Positions 13,201 to 26,631 of a DNA stretch of 64,000 nucleotides are shown in pieces. The DNA is from Cinclus cinclus (Eukaryota > Chordata > Aves > Passeriformes > Cinclidae), in NCBI RefSeq assembly GCF_963662255.1, contig NC_085047.1, positions 112,006,214-112,070,213 of the forward strand. Reading direction: 5' to 3'. How positions within the stretch are numbered: position 1 is the first letter of the stretch; every line of letters begins with the position of its first letter. The position numbers and the translations under genes are program-made. A model generated the notes under the pieces. That model ran no database searches. It was not told where the DNA came from and was given only the letters and a program-made list of their open reading frames with translations.

Positions 13201-16200
13201 TTAAAGCACAAGACAAATCACACCAAATAACTACGAGTTAACTTTCCACAAATGTGTCAGCAAGGGGAGGGGAAAAAAAACCAGCTTGCTCCGCAACAGT
13301 CTCAGAAATGGATATTTGTGTCTGCAGAAAGGGCAGCTGTAATGTTTAATATTTAATGCCATTCCATAGTGCTTAAACATCCACACTCAGTGCTTTGTTT
13401 ACCTGCATTATAATGAGGCTTCAAGATGTTTGGCAGCCACCTGTAAATTATGCACAATGCCATACCTAATCAATTAGCACTCGGTACTTTCCCATCTGAG
13501 GACATGACATCCCTTTTCCTTTGAGAGTTAGGGTTGCACACAAGTCCCACCCAACACTCCTCCCCCCTGCCCCAGCTAGAGTTACAAGATGCAGCTTGGG
13601 TAAGAAGTAGGTGATTGTCACATTCCTATCAAGGTTCAATCAACTCAAATTCCCATTGGTTGCATCAGCTCTTTTTTTATTTATAAGCAAATATAATTTG
13701 GAGACTGAATCCTGCCTTTCCAAATCAAAGTGTCTGTGCAGTTTTCACCTCAAGTTCAGTCATTTTTGAAGCCCCAGGTCTGGCCACCTCTTACCACAAA
13801 TACTCAGAACTCAGGCTTTGGGCAAATCGAAAAGATGGGTTTTCCTGAAGAGCTTGTCGTAAGAGAGGATGTGAATTCAGACAGTCCAGCTGTGGGAACA
13901 GAACTGGCTCAGGGAAAACATCTCTTCCCACTCACAAGAAGACCCACTCAGTTGCTACATTTGCCTAAAGTAGTACACTGCAATGACAAAAATCCTCCTG
14001 GATACAGCTTTGTTAGACATCTCCCTGGAAGTGTCTACTTCCCCTAGAATCTGATGGTAAAGCAGAAAAATCATCTGTTTACTTTAGCAGCAACAGCTGT
14101 GCAATGAGTAATATTGTGTTTTAGGAGAGTTTGACTGTAGTGGAAACACACTGATAAGTACTTTGAGACCTGCAAATAAGAGCATGCCTTCCATCCAAAC
14201 AAAATCATCACAGCATACTATGAGAGGCCAAAAGATATGGTCTTGCCTCTACCTGCACATGGATAAATAATAAGGTATTTGGCCTATAATTTTGTGCAAG
14301 AAGAGAATAAAGGAAGGTAGTCTTTTCTAAGGAAAGTGCAGCAGTCATTCTTTATTAGAGAAACCCAGAGATAAACAATGATCTCTCACATATATAGAAA
14401 CACAGTTCCTTCAGCTGATAGTTCACATGTCTTGCTCTCAGAAAACAGGACTATCCACTGGTGTTTACAGTTCTCAAAGCTTGTGATATAAGAGAAAGCT
14501 CAGATCCTGTCTCTGATTTGGGTCTACTTACACTTAAGAAATCACTAAAGCAGAGACTATCAGAAGAGCTTGAGAGCAACCAGTTTAAAAGTTACCATAG
14601 CTCGGATGCTCAGTGTTTATGTCATGACTCTAGGAAACGTGAACAGAGAAACATTTGAGAAGGCTGACCCTGACACTCCATAGCCATACCCATCTGCTCA
14701 GTTATGGATGGCCTCATAAGTCACATTGGTTCTCTGATATCCCAGGATTCAGAGTTCTTAGGTGATATTAGAGATTTCCACTCACACACGCCCTTGATTT
14801 TTGACATGGATGGAACAACCAGTGCATCTTTCTGCCCTTTATGCTCCAAGGCACATCATGCACCCAACCAGCAACTAGTTGCCATGTAATACACAGATTT
14901 AACAGTGTTTCCTAAATCTCTGGCACCGACATATCACTGTGGTGCCCCAATCCACGTTTTCCTGGATTTCCAAAGAACAGTTCTTATCCAGGTGATGCAA
15001 AACCTCATCACTTGTGCACAACTCCAGCCAAGAGCTCAGAGGGAGCCAAAGCAGATGTGCCACAGGCACTTGCTACTGTGCAGAGGAGCTTTGTGTCTGT
15101 GGCACTGCAGAGACTGAAACAGCTCCTGCAGCTACCCAGAGATACCAGGTTAAAGTGTGAGGCTGCAGCCTGTTCCTGCCCTTGCAGAAGCAAGTAGTGG
15201 ATCATCCTAGGGAAAAAAACACATCTGTGTGAGATGGCATCAGAAGATGTTTCACAGGGTGTTAATCAGTGGAAAGAGCACAAGTTAAAGGGAAGTAAGG
15301 ATGAATGTTAGGAGCAGGGAGATGTCACACAAGTAGTGCTTCAGCCAGAGCACTGCCAAGACCTCTCAACAACACTGAAAGTAAATGTTGATGTTTTGTA
15401 AAGGAAAGGGCTCAGTCGTTTGGGAGAAGGCAATTTCTAAAGACCCAGCTGTGGGTCAGTGCAATGCTCTGCTGAATTTTCAAGCCTTTTCCGGTCTGTG
15501 CATTTCACACCCTCAATTTCCACTTCAGGGCTAGTTGAAAATAGGCTGCAAAGCTAAGTTCACCTAAAGGTTTCACAGGGGGATTTCCTACATTGAAAGC
15601 ATAGAACCACAAAGAGGTCAGGCTGATCTTTCCTAGCATGAAACCTCTTGGTTCTTCACAAACTGCTGCTCTTTCTTTTCAAATCATTGCTTACCAGCGT
15701 GCTCCAAACAGCATTAGCACCTGAAAGAGATGTTGTTTTGCATCTCTGATGCTGAGAAAGATTTAGTTTGGTGCTCTCTAGACTACAAGAGAGACAAAAC
15801 AGCAGCTCCACATGTGCTGTTCCCCTGCTGTTGATGCAGCTGCCTGCAAAGCCAACAAGTTTCCTTTATGAAAGAATCTCACACAGTTGATCCAGTGACT
15901 CACTGCTATGGTACTTTGTTTGGAACCAGGGCCATACCTAAAGGGACCTCCACCACAGCCCACAGGATGACCCTACTGTCCACTACCAAGTGACCACCAG
16001 ATGCTATTGCAACACAAGACATCTGGGCAGAATTTATTAGCCTGATACCATCTGGCTGCTTTCAAATATTCATTCTTCAGCCTACTTTCAGCTGTGTCCT
16101 ACTTTCAGATGAAAAGCATTGTTCTCTCCAGTATTAAATATACTCACTGGTGAAGGGGTTATGTGGCTACAAACAAAATAAGCATCCTCTGAATTAATGA

Positions 16201-18799
16201 GACACTTCATTACCAGAGCTCCCTTCTCACTGCACCATTTCACCTTAGAAGAGCAAATTAAAGATTATTTTGAAAAAGTCAGCAACTTCTAGGACTTCTA
16301 GATGCCACCTCTTTCTTGAGCCATGGTTCTGAGCGGAAACCCATGAGTAGGAAAGAAACAGAAGTGGTCTTTCAGGGAGGTTCAAAAGAAAGGAGGAGCT
16401 CCTCGCTTTGCTTCCAAACCCGAAGCCTTTTACTTTGAAAAGAAGCCAGCACCTCCCTATGTGACTGATTACAGTCAGATTAAAAAATGCTATTAGTGCT
16501 ATAGGGCTAATAACAGAAATTGCTCTTTTGTTGGTGGGACAAGAATGAGAAGATCTGATAACGCTTACACAATGCTTGAGAGATGGGTGCTCCAGACAGA
16601 AAATCATTTGGCTGAATTAAATCTGAACCAGGCATCAAAAAGATCTGAAAGCTTTAAGAACATTGAGAAACATTCCAGAGCATGTGGCTTGCAAAGTGCT
16701 TCTGATCCCCACTCTTCCTTCTCCTGTTTATACAAATTGACTGTTACAGACATTTTCTTCAGAAAAAAAAATACATCCACCTCAGCTATGAAGCCAAAAA
16801 GTCTACAGTCCTTCAGCACCTGAGCAAAATCTGTATGACAGTTCTGCACTTAGAACAATTATCTACAGATTAGAAAAAGCAGCATGAAGTGCTTACAAAC
16901 AATTTTAAGGGCCTGTGCTTAGGATCCTGTTCATATCTAGCTCTGACAAACAGAAGTTAATCGGACATTAATATTCCCATGGTTGTAACAGCCATACAAC
17001 TGGAAGCTTTCTGCTCCAACACCAGAGCAGCCAGGTTTAAAAGACTGTGTAGGCTTCAGCTTCATAAATATTTTCAAAAAGCAGGGGCTGGGAAAGCAAT
17101 TCCATGGGGAAGAGAGGGTCAGGTTCAAGCCTGCAACATTTGGCAACTCAATCTTATTTTTGCACTGGTTCAAGATTTCTTGAACACTTGGAATCCATCT
17201 TTTTACTACTACAAAGTATTCCTTTAGTACTTTGTGCTTTACAATGGACATCTATGGAAAAAGCCAAGTTGGGCTCCTAGAGAAGGGAACAGCTTTTCCA
17301 TGTCTTATTTACTCATCTGTTTGTTTGGTTTTTTCCTTGCATAGAAAAGATGCCATCAGAACCTGCATAAATATCAGAGATAATTTACCAGCACACCAGT
17401 GGTACTGGAATCACTTTGGAAAAGTTATTCTATAAACAGCTCCTCTCTCCTCAAAAAGTTCTCACAAACCACAGTTGCAGGTCTGTTTACAAGAACTGTG
17501 AGAGAATAAACCTCAAATAAAACCCAAACACCTTCACTTTTGCTTTAAGAGAGCAATGCTCCTTGAGAGATCACCTCAGGCAGAGACCAGCTGCCTTTGG
17601 TTCAGTAGCTCTGACATCAGAGAACTAATTGATACCATTGATTGGCCCCAGGATTTATTCCAGGTCTATAAAAACTTTATAAGGAACAGTTACTAATAAA
17701 CATGTTCAAACAACTGCATTTTGTAGCTGAGTAGAAGAACACTGGATGTGACTCAGATGATTTCTCTTGCTCAGAGGAGGTGTTACCAAGGTTTATTTTC
17801 CAGGTGTACAAACCTTCAGCAAGGGACTCTGGCAGTTCAGTCCCAAGTAAACATTATTCTCCAGGGAAGGGTCAAGCAAAGTTACACCAGCCTTGATAAA
17901 TCTCAGTTTGTTTCTCTCCTCTCACCCTGGCACCCTGAACTTCCATTTTCAGACCCACCATTCACAGCATTTCCACAGCCAATGCAGCAGCTTCAACAGC
18001 ATAGGCTGCTAATTAACCTCATTTACCTGTCAGGCTCATCAGCTTGTTGATGAATACTTAGAACAAATACATTTTCTGAACTCAGTCCAACTTTCTTCCT
18101 TTTCTTGTCTGATAGGAAATATAAATACAACTATTTTGGCATTACAAGTCAGGGATGAGATGTATTGTCCTAAGAGGTCTGATAGAGAAAAAAACAAACT
18201 GACTTTGAGCCTTGGTGGGACTGTTATATGTATCACTAACAACTGCATCTTGTAGAAACTCTCTCTTTTTGAAATACTATGCTAATAAAAATAGCTAAGG
18301 GAAGAGAGAAATCACAATAAGGAAAAGAAACTGGTAATCCTGGAGCTTGTTGCTAGCAAAAATAAACATCTGCAGGTCAGGATTTTCCCTGCTCTCACAG
18401 TATTGGGCTGGAAAGTCATTTTGGACAATATAAATTCTCTGGCATTAGCGTGTTACACTTCCTGCTAGAAAAGGCATGAAACAAAAATAAAGGCATTTTA
18501 TTGACTATTCTGTCAGGTTAAAGCAGTCTCTTGAGCCTGAAACAGTTTCTCTTCTGCTTCCTAAGAAATTCCCCTTTCTCCTCTCCCTTGTGATAAGGCT
18601 GTATCCGCTACCTGAATTCAAAACTTCCAAAGGAGGGAAGTATTCCTCTTTCCTTCCTTGGGCTGATAACATTTACCCAGTGGGTTTTATAATTCTGGCT
18701 CACTGTGAAAGGTAACTGCAGACTGGACAGGAAAAAAACCCACATTTTTAAAACTGATTCTTTTGGAGCTTTACAATCTTAACAGCTCGATACTGTTCA

Positions 18800-18920
18800 T
18801 AGGTTGGTCTGGGTTTTAATGGATCTTAAAGATCATCTCATTCCAGCCCCTCTCCACGAGCAGGAACATCTTCCATTAGACTGGGTTGCTCAGAGCCCCA
18901 TCCACCCTGGCCTTGGGTTC
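18800..18920 (-). mobile_element. CR1 LINE 3' fragment, reverse
   Basis: Reverse-orientation CR1 end: ggttggtctgggttttaatgg, cttaaagatcatctcattcc, and gggttgctcagagccccatcc followed by accctggccttgg. Confidence 0.85.
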
Positions 18921-21900
18921 TTTCATGGTGTTCAGTAACTCAGTTATTGTCAAGTTACATCCACTCTAAGTTTTATGGTGCTTCAGCTGCACTCTGTCAA
19001 GACACTGGGCAGCCAGGATGGAGAGCAAAGATAAAAGCAATCACATGTATGAGCTTTTAGACACTTAGCAGCTCGAAGCAGTGGAAGAAATTGAGGCTGT
19101 TGAGACACCCCAGGTGCAGGGCAGAGAGCTGAGTTCAGACAACATGCCTTCTTTCAGCATTTCCAGACCTTAGCTGGAAATGCAGCCAAAACATACTGCC
19201 ACTTAAATCACAGAGGCTGGCTGGACCAGAGGGCTGGAGTCTGGATGGACTTGGGAAGCAAAAGGCAGCTGCTGCTCCTGTGATGCTCATCCCTCCTTAG
19301 CAAGAGGGAGCATCCTGTATCACATCTCTGGCACCCACCAGCTCTGCTCTGCCTTTCCATCATTTCAGGCAGCAATACCCTCTTGACTCTGTTTTCCCAA
19401 AAACCCTGAACCAGCCTTGTACATGTGTAGCTATGCATGTACCAGGGACTCCTTTACTTTGACCTTCCTTGAGGAAGAGCTCAAATAATCACATTTTTTC
19501 CAAGGCAAGCAGAGGAGCTTAGCCCATTGAACAATGGAGCTGCAAACTATTTGCAGAAATTTAAACTAGGTGGAGACATTTCAGTGTAGGGAGGTTTATG
19601 CAAGTAACAGACAAACAACAGGATTAGGCTTCCGTTCTCATCTTTAACTTGACAGAATTATTTCATATATTTCTCTAATCCAGGTGGCACAGAGCCCTTT
19701 AAGGCAAGTAATAACTACAACAGGAGGGAAAGTCCATGAGACAGAGCAAGCAGAAATACCTGCCAACCACACCCATGCTATGCAAGAACTTCCCACATAT
19801 TTCAATCCATTTTGGTCCTTCTTGCCTGTATCAGTCTTATGAGGAGCTATATTCAGGAATTCCTACCACTTGACATAATGAATACATCATTCATATGCAG
19901 GAAGGCTGTGAGATATTTTTATTTTACCCATCTTCTTTCCTGCTGCAGCAAGTTTCTCCCTAGTTGGTATCTCGCAAGAAACTCACACACATCACAGTCA
20001 ATAAGAAGGCTAAATAATAATTTCAGAGATTATGGCACACTTGCACAGAAGTTGAGCTCCCTGCTCCACAGTGATGCAAGTAACCCAAACTGGATCACTC
20101 TCCAAAACCAGGTCTCATTTTTATATCTCCAGATCATTCACTTTAGAAGTATTGGTCAATGTTCTATCAATCCAAACATTTTCACTGATAGTAGTTAAAT
20201 TAATAATGCCTCCAGGACTCTTTACAAAATTTAATCTAAGCATCAGCTCAGCTGCTTGGTTGTTGAGTACTCCAAAGTCAGGCAATACCACTGATTTAAG
20301 GGTTAATTTGAGCAGATGCCAGAGGGAAAAAAGCCCCCAGTGAAGAAAAAAAAATAAATCCTATTAATTTAATAAAAAATAAATATTATTTCCATGTTAA
20401 CATTCTAGCCTACAATACCTCTGTAGGTTAAACAGCAGTAAAATAAGCCATTACACAGAGTATTAGAAGCAGATGTTCAGGCAGGAACTGCCTCCAAAAT
20501 AAGAAAAAAATACACAGCATAGATTCAACTAAATGAATCCTTGTTTCTGCATTGTCACTTGGGAGCTCTTTCTTTAAGGCTACAGTTTCCTAAAAGGTAA
20601 AGCCTCACACACACATATGCTTTTTCACGTAACTGTAATATCTTGGGAAAAGAAATGTTTAATCTTGAGAAGAATAATTTATTCACCAAAACAGGGGGGG
20701 AAAATTGTTGGAACTGGAAGATAAAGAGCAGGGGAAACTCTCAGAAAAGCAAAAAGGAATTGAGAAAAAGAAGAACTTCACAAAAAGGAACAATGGGGGT
20801 TTTGGTCTCATTCCAGAAGCTTCATCAAAGGACATGAGACCACCACACACCACCAGTCACAAGGAATAAGTCTCAGCCATGAGCACAAGGTCAGGCAGAG
20901 CAGAGGATGCACCTCACGCTGCTTAGGCTGTGCTTCCTGAGGTGTCAGTGTCAGACCTGCAGAACTCGGTCCCAGGAGGGCTTAGGACATGCAAGACAGG
21001 GATAGGTGGGGCTGGGAACACTTGCTAGGGATTTAGAGGGAAGAAATTCCTCCCTATGCCAAGAGTCTTTCCAACAGGAAGAAAGCAAACGAAAGGCACT
21101 GCCCTGCCATACAGCAGCAGCATTCTCTTGAAAAGCTAAATTCTCCATGTGGCACAAAAGATATCTCACACAGAGGATAAAGCATGTTTTAAGAAAATGG
21201 GATGAGGGCCCACTACTGAAAATTACAAACAGATGTCATGCCAAAACTGCCTAACACTGGCCCCACAGGCAGCAGTGACACAGTGTCCCTCTGGAATCTC
21301 AGTACAAACATCCTTCTTCTTGGATTTGCCTTCACCCAAGGGGATTGAGCAGAGGCAGACACAAAATTTCTCAGAAATAACAGCTGGAAATGTGGATGCT
21401 GCAGATCTTGACCGTCTGAGAATTCAATCAGACCAGACTTAACATGAAACCACCAAGTGCCCACAAGACTCGAGCATCACTTGCTCAGGGTTGAATTCTG
21501 TTCAGTTGCGTACCAGGAGCGTGCTTCCTTCCCCCTGAAACTTGAAATGAAACGTGCCACTTTTAGCACCAGTCCCCTGGGCCACCAAACCCTTCCTATT
21601 TTACAAAGCCACAGACTACTTCAGTTTAGTCAGAGCTATTTAGAATGGCTGTTCTGAAATCAAGAACACAGTCTAATTTCCTGAGGCTTTCAGTCTGCTA
21701 AGTGTGAAAGGTCATACACAGTCCATTTTTGGCCAGGCAACTCTGGAGTTTTGCTATTTTCTTTCAAGGCCTTGGGAAGATATTACATTTGAATTCTGGG
21801 AACTGATCCATTATCAACTGAAATTCCTGTTTTCCCTACACATTTTATTTTCATATACAGAGAAATTCCTCCTCACCAAAGCTATTTATTTAAAAGCCAG

Positions 21901-21929
21901 GGAGGCTCTAAATTCCTGCTGCAGTACCT
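18921..21929. other. Gene-free stretch
   Basis: Nothing recognisable: short frames only, a few A-rich stretches (about 20346 and 20510), no repeat family match. Confidence 0.55.
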
Positions 21930-22376
21930 GTATGTGGTACAGTGGAGCAAAGAAGGGGCAACAGGGGTGGGAAAGGGTCTGGAGCACAGGTCTGGTGAGG
22001 AGCAGCTGATGATGTTCAGCCTGAGGAAAAGAAGGCTCAAGGAAAATCTTATCACTCTCTACAATTGTCTGAAAGAGACCATAACCAGGTGGGGGTCAGC
22101 CACTTCTCCCAGACAACAAGTGACAGTACCAGAAGTGGCCTCAGGTTGCACCAGGGGAAGTTTAGACTAGATATCAGAAAAAAAATTAAGGGTTGTAAAG
22201 CACTGGAACAGGCTTTAGTGTGAAGTGATGGAGTCACTACCTGTGGAAGTGTTCAGAAAACATGTGGAGGTGGCTCTTGAGGACATGGCTTAGTGGTGAA
22301 CACAGTGGTAGTGCTGGATTTACAGCTGCATGATCTTAAAGGTCTTTTCCAGTTTTAATGATTCTTTGATTCTACA
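21930..22376 (+). mobile_element. CR1 LINE 3' end
   Basis: One of the better preserved CR1 pieces. It has the gatgttcagcctgaggaaaag block, a ggcctcaggttgcaccagggg block, gcactggaacaggct, and a 3' terminus of gatcttaaaggtcttttcc followed by attcttt-gattct octamer-like repeats. Confidence 0.92.
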
Positions 22377-24021
22377 CCTTTCCACCAGGAGAAAACCATG
22401 CACCATCACTCATTCATTATCCCCAAGAAGGACACTTCCTTCAGATCAGAAATGCCTTTGATAATCTTCCAGTCCCCAGAGCCTGTCTGTGGCCCACAAC
22501 AAGCCTTAAACAGGCGATGGGAAATTCCAGCAGCGTGGGGAAACACAGGAAAGCCCAAAGGCAGCACCCCACCCACCACCTCCACAGCTGGACTGGTGTG
22601 ACTGGAGCACAGGGAGGGAGCACGGACTGAGTACACAGAACCCCAATGCACAGAGATAAGGGCAAATTCAGAGAATTACAACCGTATAAAGTTGGCTAAA
22701 ACAAACAAACGAACATGAAAACCTGGCCAGCCGCCCACAGCAGGGCACCTGAAGATAAGGATCCCAACCCAACACTCACCTGTCACCACAGCACATTTTG
22801 CAGACTGAAGTCCCAGGCATTCCCCAAGGAAGCAGAGGAATCATTCCCACTGCCTTGAGCCACAAGGGTGGCTGTAAAAACACAACCTTCCAGGAGACTG
22901 CTTTCAAATTAGGGTAATTTCAAAACCTGGAACCCTTGAAGAGGAGGCCACTGTCATTTTGACTACATGTCAGCATTTCTCCCTCTCCAAGATATCTTAA
23001 ATCTCTCTCCTTGAACTAATTATAGGACAGGCCTATAAATGATGCCTGGTGCTGCTTATAGGTTACTTTCAGATAGGACCAGAAGTAATCACCCAGTTTC
23101 AGTACAGGCTGTAACATCGTAAAACTTTCTCTAAGAAACCAGACTGTAATTTCCACTTGCAAACTCACTCATTAGCTTTCTATTAACTAGTGGCTTTTAC
23201 CTACAGGTAAAAGGACTGTTACTGTGGTTACATGAGAGGAGAACATTCAAGGAAATGATAGAAAATTGCCTTGATGTGGGTAAGGATTAGCAAGGTGGCA
23301 ATTTTCAGCTCAGGGCACACTCAGGATTTCACAGAGTCATGGAGAAAGGTGCCTCCCCCACCCTCCTACAAGCACCAGTAGCAACAGTCACCTTGCATAA
23401 ATCTGTTTTCTAAAGCCAAAGGCATGCAAGGCAGGGAGGGGAATAAAAAAATACTTGAAAAAATTGCCAGTGACTAAGCTACCAAGCTTTGCCAGGTGCA
23501 CAAGGAAAAGCTCCCACCTTGGCAGCATTCTTCATTGCTCTGCTAGGTGATTTTGGCTAATCCATTCAGAATTACTGCTGCCTTCTCCAGCTGGTGTCTG
23601 CTCCACCTTGTATGACCATTCATTCAGTGCCCAGTGCTGGATGGTGCCAGATGAAGTGGAAGAGCTGAAAAAAATCAAATCAGTTCCTCCAGTTTGTCTT
23701 GCCCATTTAATTCACAACAAGTTTGATATCAGTGTCACACTCTGTGGTCACCACACAGGGAGAGTTTCAGCACTCCAAGAGCATTAACCCTTCCACAGCA
23801 GCATTTAGACCCTTTCTCACCCCACCCCTCCTGCACTGGAAAGGGACAATTGAAACCCATTTGCTTTGGGACACAAAGTCCTGCATTCTACTGGGAACAT
23901 TTTGCTACTTCACTACTTGAGTAATTTAATTTTATTGCAGGCTGAGCTAGTGTGCTCAGTACGTGGCCTCACACATATGGCACTAAAGTTGGATAGCAAA
24001 GACTGTCAAGAAGATTATGGT

Positions 24022-24085
24022 TTTACAATTTACTCATATGCTTTACAATTTAATCACACATTTTACAACTTAATCATATATTTTA
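24022..24085. repeat. 20-bp AT-rich tandem repeat, about 3.2 copies
   Basis: Units at 24022, 24042 and 24062 of the form tttacaatttaatcatatat, with two to four changes between copies, followed by a partial tttaac. Confidence 0.9.
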
Positions 24086-25239
24086 ACTGCATCCAATGCC
24101 TTAGTTATTTTAGGTAACTTAGCATGTTAAAGAGTTATCAACTAGCATTTGAATTCTTCAGGAAATGATTATTCATTGCAAAGCCTTACTCAATTATTTT
24201 AACCTCTGGGGAAAAAAAGTCCTAAATAATTCCTCCAGCTGATTTAAATTAACAATAAATGGGTCAAATTTTAAATTTAAATAATATGTTACAAAGAAAA
24301 AGCTTTTAGTTTCCAAACTTCCATTTCATTTAAACCAGAAATGGAAAATAAGAAAAAGGAAATATCAAATAGAAATTGTTTAAAGTGATTAACCTCATGG
24401 TACCTGAAACCTCTTGCACCAGCTGAAGTGCACAGCCAACAGACAGGAACAGATCTCTCCTGTACTAGGGTACTAGGAGCATCAAGTAAAGTCAGCTCAA
24501 ACCAGAAAGAAATTCCATTTTAACTAAACAGCACTGAATTAAGCTAAATTAAGGGTCAGGTGCTCCAGCTAGACCCATCTGAAGCATTCCTGTGGTTCAA
24601 TTCTGCTTCCTTTAAAAAGACCTGCACTGCTCTCTCCTCTTGCACAGGCTCAGCTACAGTAGGGAAGTGCCACCAGCACGTGGATGGCAAGAGAGCAGAA
24701 CATTCACATGCAACTCCAATGCAATTTGGAATTTCAACTCTGATCTCAGTCACTCCCCAATCCAAAACTTCTGAAGAGACATTTCTGAGAAGCAGAAACT
24801 CCACAGGGACTCTGTGGGAGTAAGCCAGCCAAAGGCAGGGACAAAAACAAACCAGCTGTGCTGGAACAACCACCTTCCTGTTTTCCTGGAGCTGGAATCA
24901 AAACTGTCAGATAATGACTGACCCTCCACGACAATGATGCAGCTTTCAGGAGCTCTGACTTGTGGGGCATTCCTGTCTGGCGCTACTGCACCTGTAAAAA
25001 GGTCTGTCAGCTGGCCACACATGCCAAAATTTTTAGCTGTTTCTGAATAAGGAGACAATCATAAGGACCACCATTATGTACAGAGAGTGGACATGGGCAC
25101 AGCACCACAGAGCACCAGGTGCTAAAGCAGACACCTTCAGCATGGCCAGACCTTGCTGCTGTGAAACCCTGGTCCAGCAGGACAAGTTTGCTCCTGGTAC
25201 TTTTGCAGTCTTATGTGGAGTGGAACATTGCACAGAGCT

Positions 25240-25525
25240 GAGAGGGCAGATAAACTCTTCTCTTGTCACAGGCAGCCACGGTGAGAGGACACAGCCTTAA
25301 ACTGCACCTGGGGAGGTTCAGGCTGGACATCAGCAAAGAATTTCTTCACAGAGAAGGTTGTTAAGCATTAGAGTGGGCTGTACGGGGAGGGGGCAGGGTC
25401 AGCACCTCTGGGGGTGTTCAAGAAACAACTGGACATGCCCTCTGGTCTGGCTGAAAAAGTGGTGATCAAAAACTTAGACTGTCTCAGAGGTCTTTCCAAC
25501 CTGAAAGATTCTGTGATAGGAGTGA
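25240..25525 (+). mobile_element. CR1 LINE 3' fragment
   Basis: Contains ccttaaactgcacctgggg, aggttcaggctggacatcagc, a tttcttcacagagaaggttg block, and an end of gaggtctttccaacctgaaag then attctgtgat. Confidence 0.88.
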
Positions 25526-26553
25526 CCATCAGTGCCTCAGTTTCATTGACAACAGATAGGCAGGAAGGAAACGAATATGGAATAAGCTTCCAAGAATGTA
25601 CACCCTTGCCTGAAACATTAACCTGCTCCAGGATGGAGGGAGGCAACTCCAGGAGTCCAGCAGAGACAGGCAGGACATTCTGCTAATGTCAGAGAAGCCA
25701 ATGATGGCAGATGCTTTGCACTGAGCATCAGGAAGGGGCTGCTGAGCAGCTCATAAGCAGGGCTTGGCCATGAGGAGAGAGGGAAGAACACAGAAATCCA
25801 GGTCTTGCTCACCCCAGGAAGCCACATTGTGCCAGGAGCAGCAGGCAGGAGAACAGCACCAGCACCTTCCCCACACAGAGCTTCCTCAGTGGGAAGAGAG
25901 CCTTGGCTAAACCACAGCTTCCACCACCATCAGCATTACCTCTGGAGCACACAGAGAGGAACAACCACTCATATCTGTACTCCTTAATCTATGAAATCCT
26001 ATGAGGATGGCAAAAGGAAGCCCAAATTCCACATTCCCATCACAACTCCTGCTCCATTTTAGATATTTTTGCCTGAGAAAGTACCTGATTTAAAAGCCTC
26101 CTCAAAGAAACTCTTCTCATTTTCCTTATAGGCTTGTTACATTGCTGGGAGATGTGCAGCTTTAGTGGTATTTGGCAGTTTATAGGATGGTGCCTACACC
26201 TCCTGATAAACACAATACCCATCAGGCTTCTCCACTTGCTTTGCTCTCAGCTGGCTGCAGAACAAGAATCCCTTCACTGGGCTGAGGGCTAGTCAGTGCA
26301 GGGCTTGTGACTCACATCCATCCTACAGGAAAATACATTCTTTGTATTGCAAGAGTGTATGCAGAATGCAAACACACAGTGAACGTACAGACACATAGTG
26401 TAAATTATATGTACCCAGAAATTACATAACACACCGTGTTTTACATACACAAAGTGAAAGAAAACAGCAACTAAAGCACCAGCAAATACCCTATTCTCTC
26501 TTATAAGGAACACTTCTAACAACAAAAATTAAGAGTCTTTCATTCTCTTGCAG

Positions 26554-26631
26554 AGACAGAGGCAGCAACTGAAGTGTCTGGTGAAGTCTGTCCTGACAGA
26601 GACAGATGCCCAAGGGCTAGGAGGCACAAAA
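26554..26631 (+). promoter_or_regulatory. 5' UTR part of the first coding exon of the B7-like gene
   Basis: A pyrimidine tract plus cag (26537-26553) directly precedes this segment, so the exon may be internal with a further noncoding exon upstream. Alternatively, a TATA-like ttataagg near 26500 could place the transcription start about 30 bp downstream. The two readings cannot be separated from the sequence. Confidence 0.4.
26606..26620 (+). promoter_or_regulatory. Upstream ORF (MPKG stop) before the B7-like start
   Basis: A four-codon ORF, ATG CCC AAG GGC TAG, ends 11 bases before the main ATG in the same exon, in another frame. It could reduce initiation at the main start. This is a sequence observation only. 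Confidence 0.4.

Larger units (their letters stand above)
9626..18799. other. Gene-free stretch
   Basis: Nine kilobases without a recognisable exon. It contains the palindrome pair near 10.2 kb and a 189-codon open frame at 12282-12848 that shows no family resemblance (see rejected items). Conserved noncoding elements may exist, but this cannot be judged from one sequence. Confidence 0.55.
22377..26500. other. Intergenic region upstream of the B7-like gene
   Basis: Apart from the CR1 piece at 25240-25525 and the 20-bp repeat at 24022 nothing is recognised. The last few hundred bases would be the proximal promoter if the transcription start lies near 26530. Confidence 0.5.
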
